A DNA stretch of 52,971 nt from Oscillospiraceae bacterium (lineage in GTDB: Bacteria; Bacillota; Clostridia; Oscillospirales; CAG-382). The notes beneath the pieces are model-generated. The model searched no databases and had not been told where the DNA came from. It was given only the letters and a program-made list of their open reading frames with translations. Numbering within the stretch: position 1 is the stretch's first letter; the number at the start of each line of letters is the position of its first letter. The position numbers and the translations under genes are program-made. Where the stretch lies: NCBI GenBank assembly GCA_015065165.1, contig SVQU01000013.1, positions 1 to 52,971 of the forward strand, written 5' to 3'. Below are positions 1 through 6,777 of the stretch, in pieces.

Positions 1-547
1 TAATGTTAACGTTGGTTGCAAGGTTTTCTCTGGTGTCAACTGTTACAACGTTATAAGAGTCAATGCCATCAAGGTCGCTTCTTTCGAGAGCAATGAAAGC
101 TGCGCAATAATCAATACAATCGGGATAAGCGAGATCAGGGTCGCTTATCCAACGGTCAATGCTGATGGTCATAACGCGTTTTTTTACATTAATCTCGCGC
201 AATTCTAACTCATATCCGGGATTGGGCAAAGTAAGTACGAAGGCTAAAACCACATTATTATCAAAGAAAGAATTGGGTATGGTAGCAAGATATTCGCTTA
301 TGTTAGTGCTAATGTTGCTCATGCTGTCAGTGCACGCATTGTCAAGGAATTCAACACATTTATCGGTGCTGTCTAAAATGCAAACTTCGTTCCATTTGGA
401 GTTGCCGTCCGTAACAGCGGAACTAACGTGTGTTGCGTTAATAAACTGTACACTGTAATCAATGCTCTTTTCCTCTGCCGAAACCGAAATCGGGATAGAT
501 ACCAAAATCATAACCAAACAACATAGAATAGATACGAAACGTTTCAT
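1..547 (-). CDS. Secreted protein A, N-terminal part (runs off left edge)
   Basis: This is the first 182 residues of a secreted protein; the stop lies outside the window. The start is the ATG at 547, preceded by a GGGGGAAC Shine-Dalgarno. A classical signal peptide covers roughly residues 1-24 (MKRF, hydrophobic core, then SVSAEE). After it comes one globular module with the pattern 'ILDS..K..EFLD', 'NSFFDNNVVLAFV', 'ISIDRW' and 'ERSDLDGID'. The protein at 1530-3041 has the same module three times, so the two are paralogs. Their signal peptides are identical at the protein level while the mature parts are strongly diverged. The module resembles the PrcB-type domain pattern, but I hold that loosely. 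No enzyme motif is visible. A dockerin may lie beyond the edge, as in the paralog; this cannot be seen. Confidence 0.75.
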   Translation of the reverse strand, partial: MKRFVSILCCLVMILVSIPISVSAEEKSIDYSVQFINATHVSSAVTDGNSKWNEVCILDSTDKCVEFLDNACTDSMSNISTNISEYLATIPNSFFDNNVVLAFVLTLPNPGYELELREINVKKRVMTISIDRWISDPDLAYPDCIDYCAAFIALERSDLDGIDSYNVVTVDTRENLATNVNI

Positions 548-608
548 AAACCGTTCCCCCTTTTTTAATAAATTTTTTTGTTTGGGTGAGTGTTGTTTTT
601 GCATCCTC

Positions 609-636
609 ATTATATATATGTCATTATATATATGTC
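609..636 (-). repeat. 14-bp tandem duplication holding a TATAAT
   Basis: The unit ATTATATATATGTC is present twice here (609-622, 623-636) and once in the paralogous leader at 3102-3115. On the minus strand each unit ends in TATAAT, so the leader of secreted protein A has two potential -10 elements where its paralog has one. No well-spaced -35 is evident for either. Confidence 0.7.
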
Positions 637-729
637 GCGAAAACCAAAAATGTCTATAAAAAATTTATAAATTTTTGAAATTTTTTCGAGAATGCAAAAA
701 AACAGTTTTTGTTGCCTCCCGCAAAAGTA

Positions 730-892
730 AAAAAGTGCACAACCAAAGCTGTGCACAAAAACACAAAGCTCCGATTGTCGGCAAACAAAAATCTCACAAC
801 TCACAAAAGGTATGTGGGAAAAGAGCGTCTGTGTTTTTAACGGTATAAAAACACACACACGCCTTTGTGAGGAATTTGGAATTTTGTTTGCC
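730..892 (-). ncRNA. Structured ncRNA candidate, copy 1
   Basis: This is the duplicate of the element at 3208-3369. The minus strand has a promoter (TTGTAA at 922-927, 17 bp, TACAAT at 899-904) whose predicted start falls at the 5' arm of a long rod: GGCAAACAAAA (882-892) pairs with 780-791. Nested inside are CTCACAAAGG/CCTTTTGTGAG and a GTGT-rich stem. It ends in a hairpin (735-756) followed by T5. Differences from copy 2 are few and fall largely in loops or flanks. The terminal loop here is TTTG instead of TTCG. Expression and family are unknown. Confidence 0.5.
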
Positions 893-898
893 ACCTAC

Positions 899-927
899 AT
901 TGTACCACGGCTATAGTCAAATTACAA
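899..927 (-). promoter_or_regulatory. Promoter of ncRNA copy 1
   Basis: The minus strand shows -35 TTGTAA, a 17-bp spacer and -10 TACAAT. The predicted start at about 892 coincides with the first base of the long stem. Confidence 0.55.
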
Positions 928-991
928 GCCGTTCACCGCGCAAGTGGGCGATTTTTGGTTAAAATCAACAACCAATTCTGCAATAAACAAC

Positions 992-1024
992 AAAAAGACG
1001 GCGTTTTTCCAACACCGTCTTTTG
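992..1024 (-). terminator. pnp-type terminator (copy 1)
   Basis: AAAGACGGTG and CGCCGTCTTT arms are separated by a short A/T loop and followed by Ts on the minus strand. It lies just after the stop of the pnp fragment and duplicates the terminator at 3469-3501. Confidence 0.8.
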
Positions 1025-1038
1025 GTTATATTGTTCAA

Positions 1039-1386
1039 TTAGATATCGTCAACAACGTCCAAAGCGTCTTTTCTGGAAAGGTTAAGTCTGCCCTTGTCGT
1101 CAATTTCCGAAACGATAACCTTAATGGTATCGCCGATAGAAACAACGTCTTCAACTTTTGCAACACGCTTCTTATCAAGCTGGGAAATGTGAACCAAGCC
1201 CTCTTTACCGGGAGCGATTTCAACGAATGCACCGAAATTCATAATTCTGGTAACGGTACCGAAGAAAATTTCACCGGGCTCGGGGTCCTTCGCGATAGCT
1301 TCAACAATCTTCAACGCCTTGTAAGCGTTTTCCTTGTTAACTGCTGCGATAAATACGCTACCGTCGTCCTCGACGTCCCGCTTTGA
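1039..1386 (-). pseudogene. pnp: pnp 3'-terminal fragment (end of KH region + S1 domain)
   Basis: The minus strand encodes the last 110 or so residues of polynucleotide phosphorylase, from EDDGSVFIAAV through the complete S1 RNA-binding domain to the stop (DALDVVDDI). Over this stretch the protein is identical to the full-length PNPase at 3516-5618. The five substitutions I see all fall at third codon positions and are silent. The catalytic RNase PH domains and most of the KH domain are absent. The frame stays open upstream to 1560, but that extension is intergenic sequence (terminator and palindrome) and does not look coded. No convincing start or Shine-Dalgarno precedes the S1 part. It is most simply a remnant of a tandem duplication. 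Confidence 0.85.
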
Positions 1387-1433
1387 AACAATTTGCAAAA
1401 CTTTCTTGTTGACACCATCCCCTCCAATCCACC

Positions 1434-1458
1434 GTAGGGGCGATTCACGAATCGCCCG
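1434..1458. repeat. Palindromic interspersed repeat (REP-like)
   Basis: GTAG followed by the 9-bp inverted repeat GGGCGATTC-AC-GAATCGCCC. The same element occurs at 5753, 5792, 28863 and 32196, and in enlarged form at 44098 and 44213. Confidence 0.85.
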
Positions 1459-1483
1459 TTTTATCATTCGATATCCGAACAAA

Positions 1484-1518
1484 TAAAAAATCGCCTCGGG
1501 TATATTCCCGAGGCAATT
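1484..1518 (-). terminator. Terminator of secreted protein B
   Basis: GCCTCGGG-AATATA-CCCGAGGC followed by GATTTTTT on the minus strand, about 12 bp after the stop codon. Confidence 0.9.
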
Positions 1519-1529
1519 GATTTTTTGTT

Positions 1530-3041
1530 TTAGGAAAATGCGTATTGACCGAAGTAGCAACGTTTAACAATCAAATAATCCATAGGATCAATTTCACCGT
1601 TTTTGTTAACGTCCGCGTTGCGTTTCTGAACTTCATCAAAATCATAATTGTTGAAATAATGACGCTTAAGGAACAAATAACTCATAGAGGTCAAACCAAT
1701 GGTAATGTCTTCGTTATAGAAAGGAAGATCCCAATTAAGATGGTTTACGCACAAATAGAACGAACTGTTTTCGTAATCGTTGCTCATTTCATAAACGAAC
1801 AACTTGCCGTTTTCACCTCTTGTGGTGCCGGACATGTTTGCATCAACGTAAAGCGTAAAATCCGAGTAGTTGCCCATATTATAAATTTTGTCGAAAGTAT
1901 AGCAAACGTTTTTGTATTGCTCTTTTTCGTATGCAACAACCAAAATCTTATGGTCAAAGTAATTGTCTGCCAAGCCTTCCGCAAATGCTGTGAATTCGGC
2001 GGAATCGTACTTTGCAACTAAAACAGCCAATTCGTCTGCGCTGTTAACAACAACGGGTTCAGCAAAGTCGGTAACCGGAGCGTCAAATACGTGTCCGGTA
2101 AAGCCTATCGCTAAGCTTTGGTTGTGGTCTCTGTCAATAAGAGAGTATTTGGTAACGTCGTTAAGCAAATCCTTGTCCATTTCAACCGTATTTATGTAAT
2201 ATTCGGGAACAGTGGGATAAGCCCTATCTTCCTCGGGACCGTTGTAACCATAAACTATGGTCATAACACCGTCAACCTTTGTGATACGTACGTTAAAATA
2301 GGTCCTGTCGGGACATCCCGAATAAAATACGCTTGTAAGAATAACCTTTTCTTCGAAGAAATCTTCCGGAAATTCAGCAAAATAATCTCCAACCTCGGGT
2401 TGGTTATAGCCTGCGCTGATATCCAAAGCAATAAATTCTTCTGCCTTTTCTGCGCTGTCTATAATGTACAATAAACCTTTGTCAAATTTACTTTCGAAAG
2501 CTTCGATAGGGAAATCATCTGCTTTGAAGAATTTGGGATTTTCTGCGAGGTCTTGTCTAAGATCGGTTTCAATTACGTCGATAGAGGAAACACCGTCAAG
2601 AACGTCTTTGTCAACCTCAATCATTGTTGCGTAGCAACCGATTGCCTCGGGCTTTCCTTGGTCGAGATCGATTTCCCACCAATCCAATTTAACGGTTATA
2701 ACACTGCCTTGTTTAATTAGATTACGAACTTTAAATTCGTAGCCAAAATAGCATGGGGTGAAGCTGGTAACAACAATCAACGACTTTGTTGCATAGAAAT
2801 CCTGAGATAATGCGTTGAAATATTCATCAACATAGGGGTTGTAGTTTCCTAACAATCCAACGAATTCTGCCTGTTCTTCTGCAGTATTCAAAACGTAGCT
2901 TCCGTTGAGGTCAGAAACGTAACTGTTAATGTAAACAGTTTCCTCGGTGTAATCAATGCTCTTTTCCTCTGCCGAAACCGAAATCGGGATAGATACCAAA
3001 ATCATAACCAAACAACATAGAATAGATACGAAACGTTTCAT
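1530..3041 (-). CDS. Secreted three-module protein with C-terminal dockerin-like segment
   Basis: A 503-residue exported protein. The start is the ATG at 3041 behind AAAGGGGGAA. The signal peptide (about 1-24) is the same as in secreted protein A. The mature part has three divergent copies of one module, near residues 33-165, 185-310 and 325-435. Each runs from 'NSAEE...EF', through 'DYF....DFF..K.ILV' and a 'SGC'-like turn, to 'MDKDLL'. The C-terminus (445-503) reads as a dockerin: a degenerate first repeat ending LFLKRHYF (455-463), then a canonical calcium loop DVNKNGEIDPMD (477-488) followed by YLIVKRCYFG. Dockerins bind cohesins on scaffoldins or the cell surface; no cohesin is visible in this window. 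The module function is unknown; PrcB-like is a guess. The gene has its own leader and terminator. Confidence 0.8.
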   Translation of the reverse strand: MKRFVSILCCLVMILVSIPISVSAEEKSIDYTEETVYINSYVSDLNGSYVLNTAEEQAEFVGLLGNYNPYVDEYFNALSQDFYATKSLIVVTSFTPCYFGYEFKVRNLIKQGSVITVKLDWWEIDLDQGKPEAIGCYATMIEVDKDVLDGVSSIDVIETDLRQDLAENPKFFKADDFPIEAFESKFDKGLLYIIDSAEKAEEFIALDISAGYNQPEVGDYFAEFPEDFFEEKVILTSVFYSGCPDRTYFNVRITKVDGVMTIVYGYNGPEEDRAYPTVPEYYINTVEMDKDLLNDVTKYSLIDRDHNQSLAIGFTGHVFDAPVTDFAEPVVVNSADELAVLVAKYDSAEFTAFAEGLADNYFDHKILVVAYEKEQYKNVCYTFDKIYNMGNYSDFTLYVDANMSGTTRGENGKLFVYEMSNDYENSSFYLCVNHLNWDLPFYNEDITIGLTSMSYLFLKRHYFNNYDFDEVQKRNADVNKNGEIDPMDYLIVKRCYFGQYAFS

Positions 3042-3207
3042 AAACCGTTCCCCCTTTTTTAATAATTTTTTTGTTTGGGTGAGTGTTGTTTTTGCATCCT
3101 CATTATATATATGTCGCGAAAACCAAAAATGTCTATAAAAAGTTTATAAATTTTTGAAATTTTTTTGAAAATGCAAAAAACAGTTTTTGTTGCCTCCCGC
3201 AAAAGTG

Positions 3208-3369
3208 AAAAAGTGCACAACCGAAGCTGTGCACGAAAACACAAAGCTCCGATTGTCGGCAAACAAAAATCTCACAACTCACAAAAGGTATGTGAGAAAA
3301 GAGCGTCTGTGTTTTTAACGTATAAAAACACACACACGCCTTTGTGAGGAATTTGGAATTTTGTTTGCC
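3208..3369 (-). ncRNA. Structured ncRNA candidate, copy 2 (long rod + UUCG terminator)
   Basis: This lies in the 474-bp gene-free gap between pnp and secreted protein B. The predicted transcript begins with GGCAAACAAAA (3359-3369), which pairs with TTTTGTTTGCC (3258-3269). Inside this, CTCACAAAGG pairs with CCTTTTGTGAG, and a further stem (about 14 bp, imperfect) joins a GTGTGTTTTTA arm to TAAAAACACAGACG. The end is a 9-bp stem with a UUCG tetraloop (3213-3234) followed by TTTTT. An alternative pairing TCTCACA/TGTGAGA competes with the middle stem. A rod with interior loops recalls 6S RNA, but I cannot match it to 6S or any other named family. It could instead be a leader attenuator for the downstream gene. 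Confidence 0.55.
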
Positions 3370-3375
3370 ACCTAC

Positions 3376-3404
3376 ATTGTACCACGGCTATAGTCAAATT
3401 ACAA
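3376..3404 (-). promoter_or_regulatory. Promoter of ncRNA copy 2
   Basis: Minus-strand TTGTAA (3399-3404), 17-bp spacer, TACAAT (3376-3381). The expected start at about 3369 is exactly the first base of the outer stem. Confidence 0.6.
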
Positions 3405-3468
3405 GCCGTTCACCGCGCAAGTGGGCGATTTTTGGTCAAAATCAACAACCAATTCTGCAATAAACAAC

Positions 3469-3501
3469 AAAAAGACGGCGTTTTTCCAACACCGTCTTTT
3501 G
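3469..3501 (-). terminator. pnp terminator
   Basis: AAAGACGGTG...CGCCGTCTTT hairpin with flanking T-rich sequence, just after the pnp stop at 3516. Confidence 0.85.
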
Positions 3502-3515
3502 GTTATATTGTTCAA

Positions 3516-5618
3516 TTAGATATCGTCAACAACGTCCAAAGCGTCTTTTCTGGAAAGGTTAAGTCTGCCCTTGTCGTCAATTTCCGAAACGATAACCTTA
3601 ATGGTATCGCCGATAGAAACAACGTCTTCAACCTTTGCAACACGCTTCTTATCAAGCTGGGAAATGTGAACCAAGCCTTCTTTACCGGGAGCGATTTCAA
3701 CGAATGCACCGAAATTCATAATTCTGGTAACGGTACCGAAGAAAATTTCACCGGGCTCGGGGTCCTTGGCGATGGCTTCAACAATCTTCAACGCCTTGTA
3801 AGCGTTTTCCTTGTTAACTGCCGCGATAAATACGCTACCGTCGTCCTCGATGTCAATCTTACAATCGTTGTCAGCGCAAATCTTCTGAATAACCTTACCG
3901 CCGGAACCGATAACCTCACGAATCTTTTCGGGGTCGATCTTAGTGGAGATCATCTTGGGTGCATACTTGGAAACGTCATCTCTGGGCTCTGCAATGCACT
4001 TTGTCATAACTTCGTCGAGAATATAGTTTCTGCCCTCGTGGGTGGTTGTCAAAGCCTGCTTAATGATTTCGGGGGTAAGACCGTCAATCTTAAGGTCCAT
4101 CTGAATGGAGGTGATACCCTTCTTGGTACCTGCAACCTTAAAGTCCATATCGCCGAAGAAGTCTTCAAGACCCTGAATGTCGATCATAGTATCCCAATTG
4201 TCGCCTTCGGTAATAAGACCGCAGGAAATACCTGCAACAGGAGCCTTAATGGGAACACCCGCGTCCATAAGCGCAAGGGTAGAACCGCAAACCGAAGCCT
4301 GAGAGGTAGAACCGTTGGAGGAAACAACCTCGCTTACCAAACGGATAGCATAGGGGAATTCTTCAACAGAGGGAAGAACGGGAACAAGAGATCTTTCTGC
4401 CAACGCGCCGTGGCCGATTTCGCGCCTGCCGGGGCTTCTTGCAGCCTTAGCTTCGCCAACCGAATAACCGGGCATGTTGTAGTGGTGCATATATCTCTTG
4501 GTTTCTTCTTCGTCAATACCGTCAAGAAGCTGCGCTTCGCTAACGGGCGCAAGGGTAGCGATGGTAAGAACCTGTGTCTGACCTCTGGTAAAGAGACCCG
4601 AACCGTGGGTTCTGGGAAGCAAGGAAACCTGTGCATCCAAAGGACGGATTTCGTCCATTCTTCTGCCGTCAACACGCTTCTTTTCGTCAAGCAACCATCT
4701 GCGAACGATCTGCTTCTGCAATTTGTAAAGGCATTCGTCTATCATAGCCTTGCTTTCGGGATATTCTTCTTCAAGCTCGGCGTAAACTCTTTCGTAAATG
4801 GGCTGAAGTGCCGCATCGCGAATTCTCTTGTCATCGGTGTCAAGAGCAGCCTTAACGTCTTCTGCAACCATCGCTTCGATTTTGTCAAACATATCGTGGT
4901 CGATGTCGCAGGAGGTGTATTCATATTTAGGCTTGCCGATTTCTGCCTGAATGTCGCTGATGAAATCGCAAATAGGCTTAATAGCCTCGTGTGCCTTCAT
5001 AATAGCTTCATACATGGTGTCGTCGTCAACTTCGTTTGCGCCTGCTTCAATCATAACTACCTTGTTTTTGCTACCTGCAACGGTAAGCTCAAGGTCGCTC
5101 TTTGCTCTCTGCTCTGCGGTGGGGTTGATAACGATTTTGCCGTCAACCAAACCAACGAAAACGCCTGCGATAGGACCGTTCCAAGGAATGTTGGAAATGG
5201 AAATCGCAATAGAAGCGCCGATCATTGCGGAAATTTCGGGAGAGCAATCGGGGTCAACCGACATAACGGTGAGAGAAAGTACAACGTCGTTGCGGAGATC
5301 CTTGGGGAAGAGGGGACGGATAGGTCTGTCGATAACGCGGGATGCAAGAATAGCATGCTCGGTGGGACGACCTTCACGTCTGTTCCAGCTGCCGGGGATC
5401 TTACCTGCGGCGTAAAGTCTTTCTTCGTAATCTACCGAGAGGGGAAGGAAGTCGATTCCGTCTCTGGGTGCGGCAGACATGGTTGCGTTTGCAAGCACTG
5501 CGGTTTCACCGTAGCGTACCAAGCAAGAACCGCCTGCCAACTGTGCAAGCTTACCTGTTTCGATAACAAGGGGTCTGCCTGCGAGCTCATAGCTGAATGT
5601 TTTAAAGTTCTCAAACAT
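3516..5618 (-). CDS. pnp: Polynucleotide phosphorylase (PNPase)
   Basis: A 700-residue PNPase, the usual family length. It degrades RNA 3' to 5' using phosphate, releasing nucleoside diphosphates, and also adds tails; it is cytoplasmic and trimeric. Visible in order are the first RNase PH-like core ('GTSQ'-equivalent region ending in DRPIRPLFP), a linker helical domain, the second catalytic core (SNGSTSQASVCG, then FFGDMDFKVAGT), a KH domain with the GSGG loop (IREVIGSGGKVIQKI), and a C-terminal S1 domain (IFFGTVTRIMNFGAFVEI). The start ATG at 5618 follows AAAGGAAA. The order rpsO-pnp on the same strand is the widely conserved arrangement. The last 110 or so codons are duplicated at 1039-1386. 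Confidence 0.97.
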   Translation of the reverse strand: MFENFKTFSYELAGRPLVIETGKLAQLAGGSCLVRYGETAVLANATMSAAPRDGIDFLPLSVDYEERLYAAGKIPGSWNRREGRPTEHAILASRVIDRPIRPLFPKDLRNDVVLSLTVMSVDPDCSPEISAMIGASIAISISNIPWNGPIAGVFVGLVDGKIVINPTAEQRAKSDLELTVAGSKNKVVMIEAGANEVDDDTMYEAIMKAHEAIKPICDFISDIQAEIGKPKYEYTSCDIDHDMFDKIEAMVAEDVKAALDTDDKRIRDAALQPIYERVYAELEEEYPESKAMIDECLYKLQKQIVRRWLLDEKKRVDGRRMDEIRPLDAQVSLLPRTHGSGLFTRGQTQVLTIATLAPVSEAQLLDGIDEEETKRYMHHYNMPGYSVGEAKAARSPGRREIGHGALAERSLVPVLPSVEEFPYAIRLVSEVVSSNGSTSQASVCGSTLALMDAGVPIKAPVAGISCGLITEGDNWDTMIDIQGLEDFFGDMDFKVAGTKKGITSIQMDLKIDGLTPEIIKQALTTTHEGRNYILDEVMTKCIAEPRDDVSKYAPKMISTKIDPEKIREVIGSGGKVIQKICADNDCKIDIEDDGSVFIAAVNKENAYKALKIVEAIAKDPEPGEIFFGTVTRIMNFGAFVEIAPGKEGLVHISQLDKKRVAKVEDVVSIGDTIKVIVSEIDDKGRLNLSRKDALDVVDDI

Positions 5619-5752
5619 AGCAAATTTTCCTTTCGTTTTTTAAAAAATATAATCGAAAGGCTATCGAGCAAGTTTAACACTTAACTACAAACCGAAAAAT
5701 CTTTCGAGCCATAGTTAACTGCTAAACCACCCGAACGCCTATAAGATTTCTT

Positions 5753-5778
5753 GTAGGGGGCGATTCACGAATCACCCG
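5753..5778. repeat. Palindromic interspersed repeat (imperfect)
   Basis: GTAGGGGGCGATTC-AC-GAATCACCCG; one arm has A for G relative to the consensus. Confidence 0.8.
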
Positions 5779-5791
5779 AATTAAAATTCTT

Positions 5792-5816
5792 GTAGGGGCG
5801 ATTCACGAATCGCCCG
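5792..5816. repeat. Palindromic interspersed repeat
   Basis: GTAG plus a perfect 9-bp inverted repeat around AC, 39 bp from the previous copy and in the same orientation. Both copies are followed by AATTAAAA. Confidence 0.85.
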
Positions 5817-5890
5817 AATTAAAAGTGAAGGGTTTTAAAACGCTTAAAATACTTGCCGTTTTTCATCGAGAGCAAAGCGGATTCAACGAA

Positions 5891-5922
5891 ACACCTCGGA
5901 AATCCAAAAACCTCCGAGGTGT
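5891..5922 (-). terminator. Hairpin downstream of rpsO
   Basis: ACACCTCGGA...TCCGAGGTGT, a 10-bp perfect stem with a 12-nt loop. Only TTTCGTT follows on the minus strand, so termination would be weak. It may be a processing hairpin between rpsO and pnp. Confidence 0.5.
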
Positions 5923-5950
5923 GTTTCGTCTGAAAAATAAATCGAAAAAC

Positions 5951-6217
5951 TTATTTACGGATGCCGAGTCTTTCGATAACGGAACGGTATCTTTCGATAT
6001 CGTTCTTGAGAAGATAGTTAAGGAACTTTCTTCTCTTACCGATCATCTGCTGCATACCTCTGCGGGAGTGGTTGTCCTTAGGGTTCTTCTTGAGATGCTC
6101 GGTGAGTTCAGCGATTCTCTTGGAAAGAATAGCGATCTGTACTTCGGGAGAACCGGTGTCGCCTTCGTGTACAGCGTATTCTTTGATGAGGTTTTGCTTT
6201 ACGTCCTTGTTAAGCAT
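5951..6217 (-). CDS. rpsO: 30S ribosomal protein S15
   Basis: 88 residues, the full bacterial length. S15 binds 16S rRNA at the three-way junction of helices 20-22 and nucleates platform assembly. The family signature is clear: [11 protein letters not shown] near residue 20, [17 protein letters not shown] in the middle, and an RRKFLNYL segment. The start ATG at 6217 follows AAAGGTG. It is the first gene of the rpsO-pnp unit, preceded by a near-consensus promoter and a long, branched leader likely used for autoregulation. Confidence 0.97.
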   Translation of the reverse strand: MLNKDVKQNLIKEYAVHEGDTGSPEVQIAILSKRIAELTEHLKKNPKDNHSRRGMQQMIGKRRKFLNYLLKNDIERYRSVIERLGIRK

Positions 6218-6241
6218 GGTGTTTCACCTTTCTAAAAAATA

Positions 6242-6342
6242 TTTTTCGGGGTAAACCTGGCAAACGGTTGGTGAAATCGGGCAAAAACACCCGTGTGCCC
6301 TGTAAACCGGGCAAACCCCAAAATGCGAAAAATCCGCATTCC
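6242..6342 (-). promoter_or_regulatory. Structured rpsO leader (candidate S15 autoregulatory RNA)
   Basis: Between the promoter and the Shine-Dalgarno the minus strand first forms AATGCG-GATTTTT-CGCATT (6321-6341). It then forms a closed multibranch: TTTTGGGG (6316-6323) pairs with CCCCGAAAA (6243-6251) and encloses three small stems GCCC/GGGC, CGGG/CCCG and AACC/GGTT. S15 is known to bind branched leader structures and repress its own mRNA in several phyla. Assignment here is by position and fold only. Confidence 0.5.
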
Positions 6343-6347
6343 TTTGA

Positions 6348-6376
6348 AATATAACATAAATTTTCTCGTTTGTAAA
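6348..6376 (-). promoter_or_regulatory. rpsO promoter
   Basis: Minus strand TTTACA (6371-6376), 17 bp, TATATT (6348-6353). The start site would give a leader of about 125 nt. Confidence 0.7.
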
Positions 6377-6477
6377 GACCTTTGTGATAATTTTTTGTAT
6401 TTTTGCGATAAAAATACGTCAAGACCGTATTTATAATATATTTATTGTAGAGAATTTGATTTTTCCTCTTATAACTC

Positions 6478-6506
6478 TTGATTTTTATCTGAAAAAGTGG
6501 TAAAAT
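6478..6506 (+). promoter_or_regulatory. Promoter of the glycogen operon
   Basis: TTGATT (6478-6483), 17 bp, TAAAAT (6501-6506), 40 bp before the first start codon. No other promoter is obvious before 16858, so the glg genes may form one transcript. Confidence 0.65.
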
Positions 6507-6545
6507 ACTGGAAATAATAATGTAAAATTCGGAAAGAGTGTGCTT

Positions 6546-6749
6546 ATGACCTTTTTGCTGTTCCTGCGCAAGCATATAGATGCGGCGATAAGAATCACCG
6601 CGGCGGTTGCTCTTTGCGCTCTTACGGTGGCATATTTGTTTGCCTTCCGCGGCGGTAAATTACCCCATTCTGCCGATGGCGATGCATTCGATACGGTGTA
6701 TGCGTTAGAGCAAACAGAAAACGACGAACCCGAAACTCAATTAGATTAA
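6546..6749 (+). CDS. Small single-span membrane protein at head of glg operon
   Basis: 67 residues. I choose the ATG at 6546 because GGAAAGAG (6531-6538) sits 7 bp upstream; an in-frame GTG at 6540 is too close to it. The layout is a short basic N-terminus (FLRKHID), one hydrophobic helix (about 16-34), and an acidic, hydrophilic tail ending in EQTENDEPETQLD. It stands between the operon promoter and glgC, 28 bp ahead of the latter. I do not recognise the family. Topology would put the acidic tail outside if the positive-inside rule holds. Confidence 0.6.
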   Translation: MTFLLFLRKHIDAAIRITAAVALCALTVAYLFAFRGGKLPHSADGDAFDTVYALEQTENDEPETQLD

Positions 6750-6777
6750 AATATATTAAGTTTTAAGGAGATATGGC

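Larger units (their letters stand above)
453..1380. repeat. Segmental duplication, copy 1 (pnp tail + ncRNA + signal peptide)
   Basis: This block is nearly identical to 2948-3855. Read on the minus strand it holds the last 110 or so codons of pnp, the pnp terminator, a structured ncRNA candidate with its promoter, the promoter/leader of a secreted-protein gene, and that gene's signal peptide. I see about fifteen substitutions, a few one-base indels, and one extra 14-bp unit at 609-636. Identity ends sharply at about 453/2948 and about 1376/3851. Confidence 0.9.
2948..3855. repeat. Segmental duplication, copy 2
   Basis: Partner of 453-1380. Here the pnp portion belongs to the intact gene, and the signal-peptide portion belongs to secreted protein B. 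The unit [pnp tail - ncRNA - secreted gene] therefore appears twice in direct orientation. Confidence 0.9.
5619..5950. other. rpsO-pnp intergenic region
   Basis: This 332-bp gap holds two palindromic repeats (5753-5778, 5792-5816) and an inverted repeat (5891-5922) nearer rpsO. I see no convincing sigma-A promoter for pnp, so pnp may be read from the rpsO promoter, with the hairpins acting as processing or attenuation sites. Confidence 0.5.

Noticed and set aside
730..892. SRP RNA, tmRNA, RNase P RNA or a T-box leader
   Set aside because: I looked for the SRP tetraloop region, the tmRNA ends, RNase P core and the T-box TGGNACCGCG signature and found none.
1387..1560. N-terminal extension of the pnp fragment as a real gene start
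   Set aside because: The extension runs through a terminator hairpin and a palindromic repeat and has no ribosome site near its first ATG.
3432..5684. 750-codon plus-strand frame antisense to pnp
   Set aside because: It mirrors a full-length, motif-complete PNPase, has no ribosome site or protein motif, and arises from codon bias on the opposite strand.
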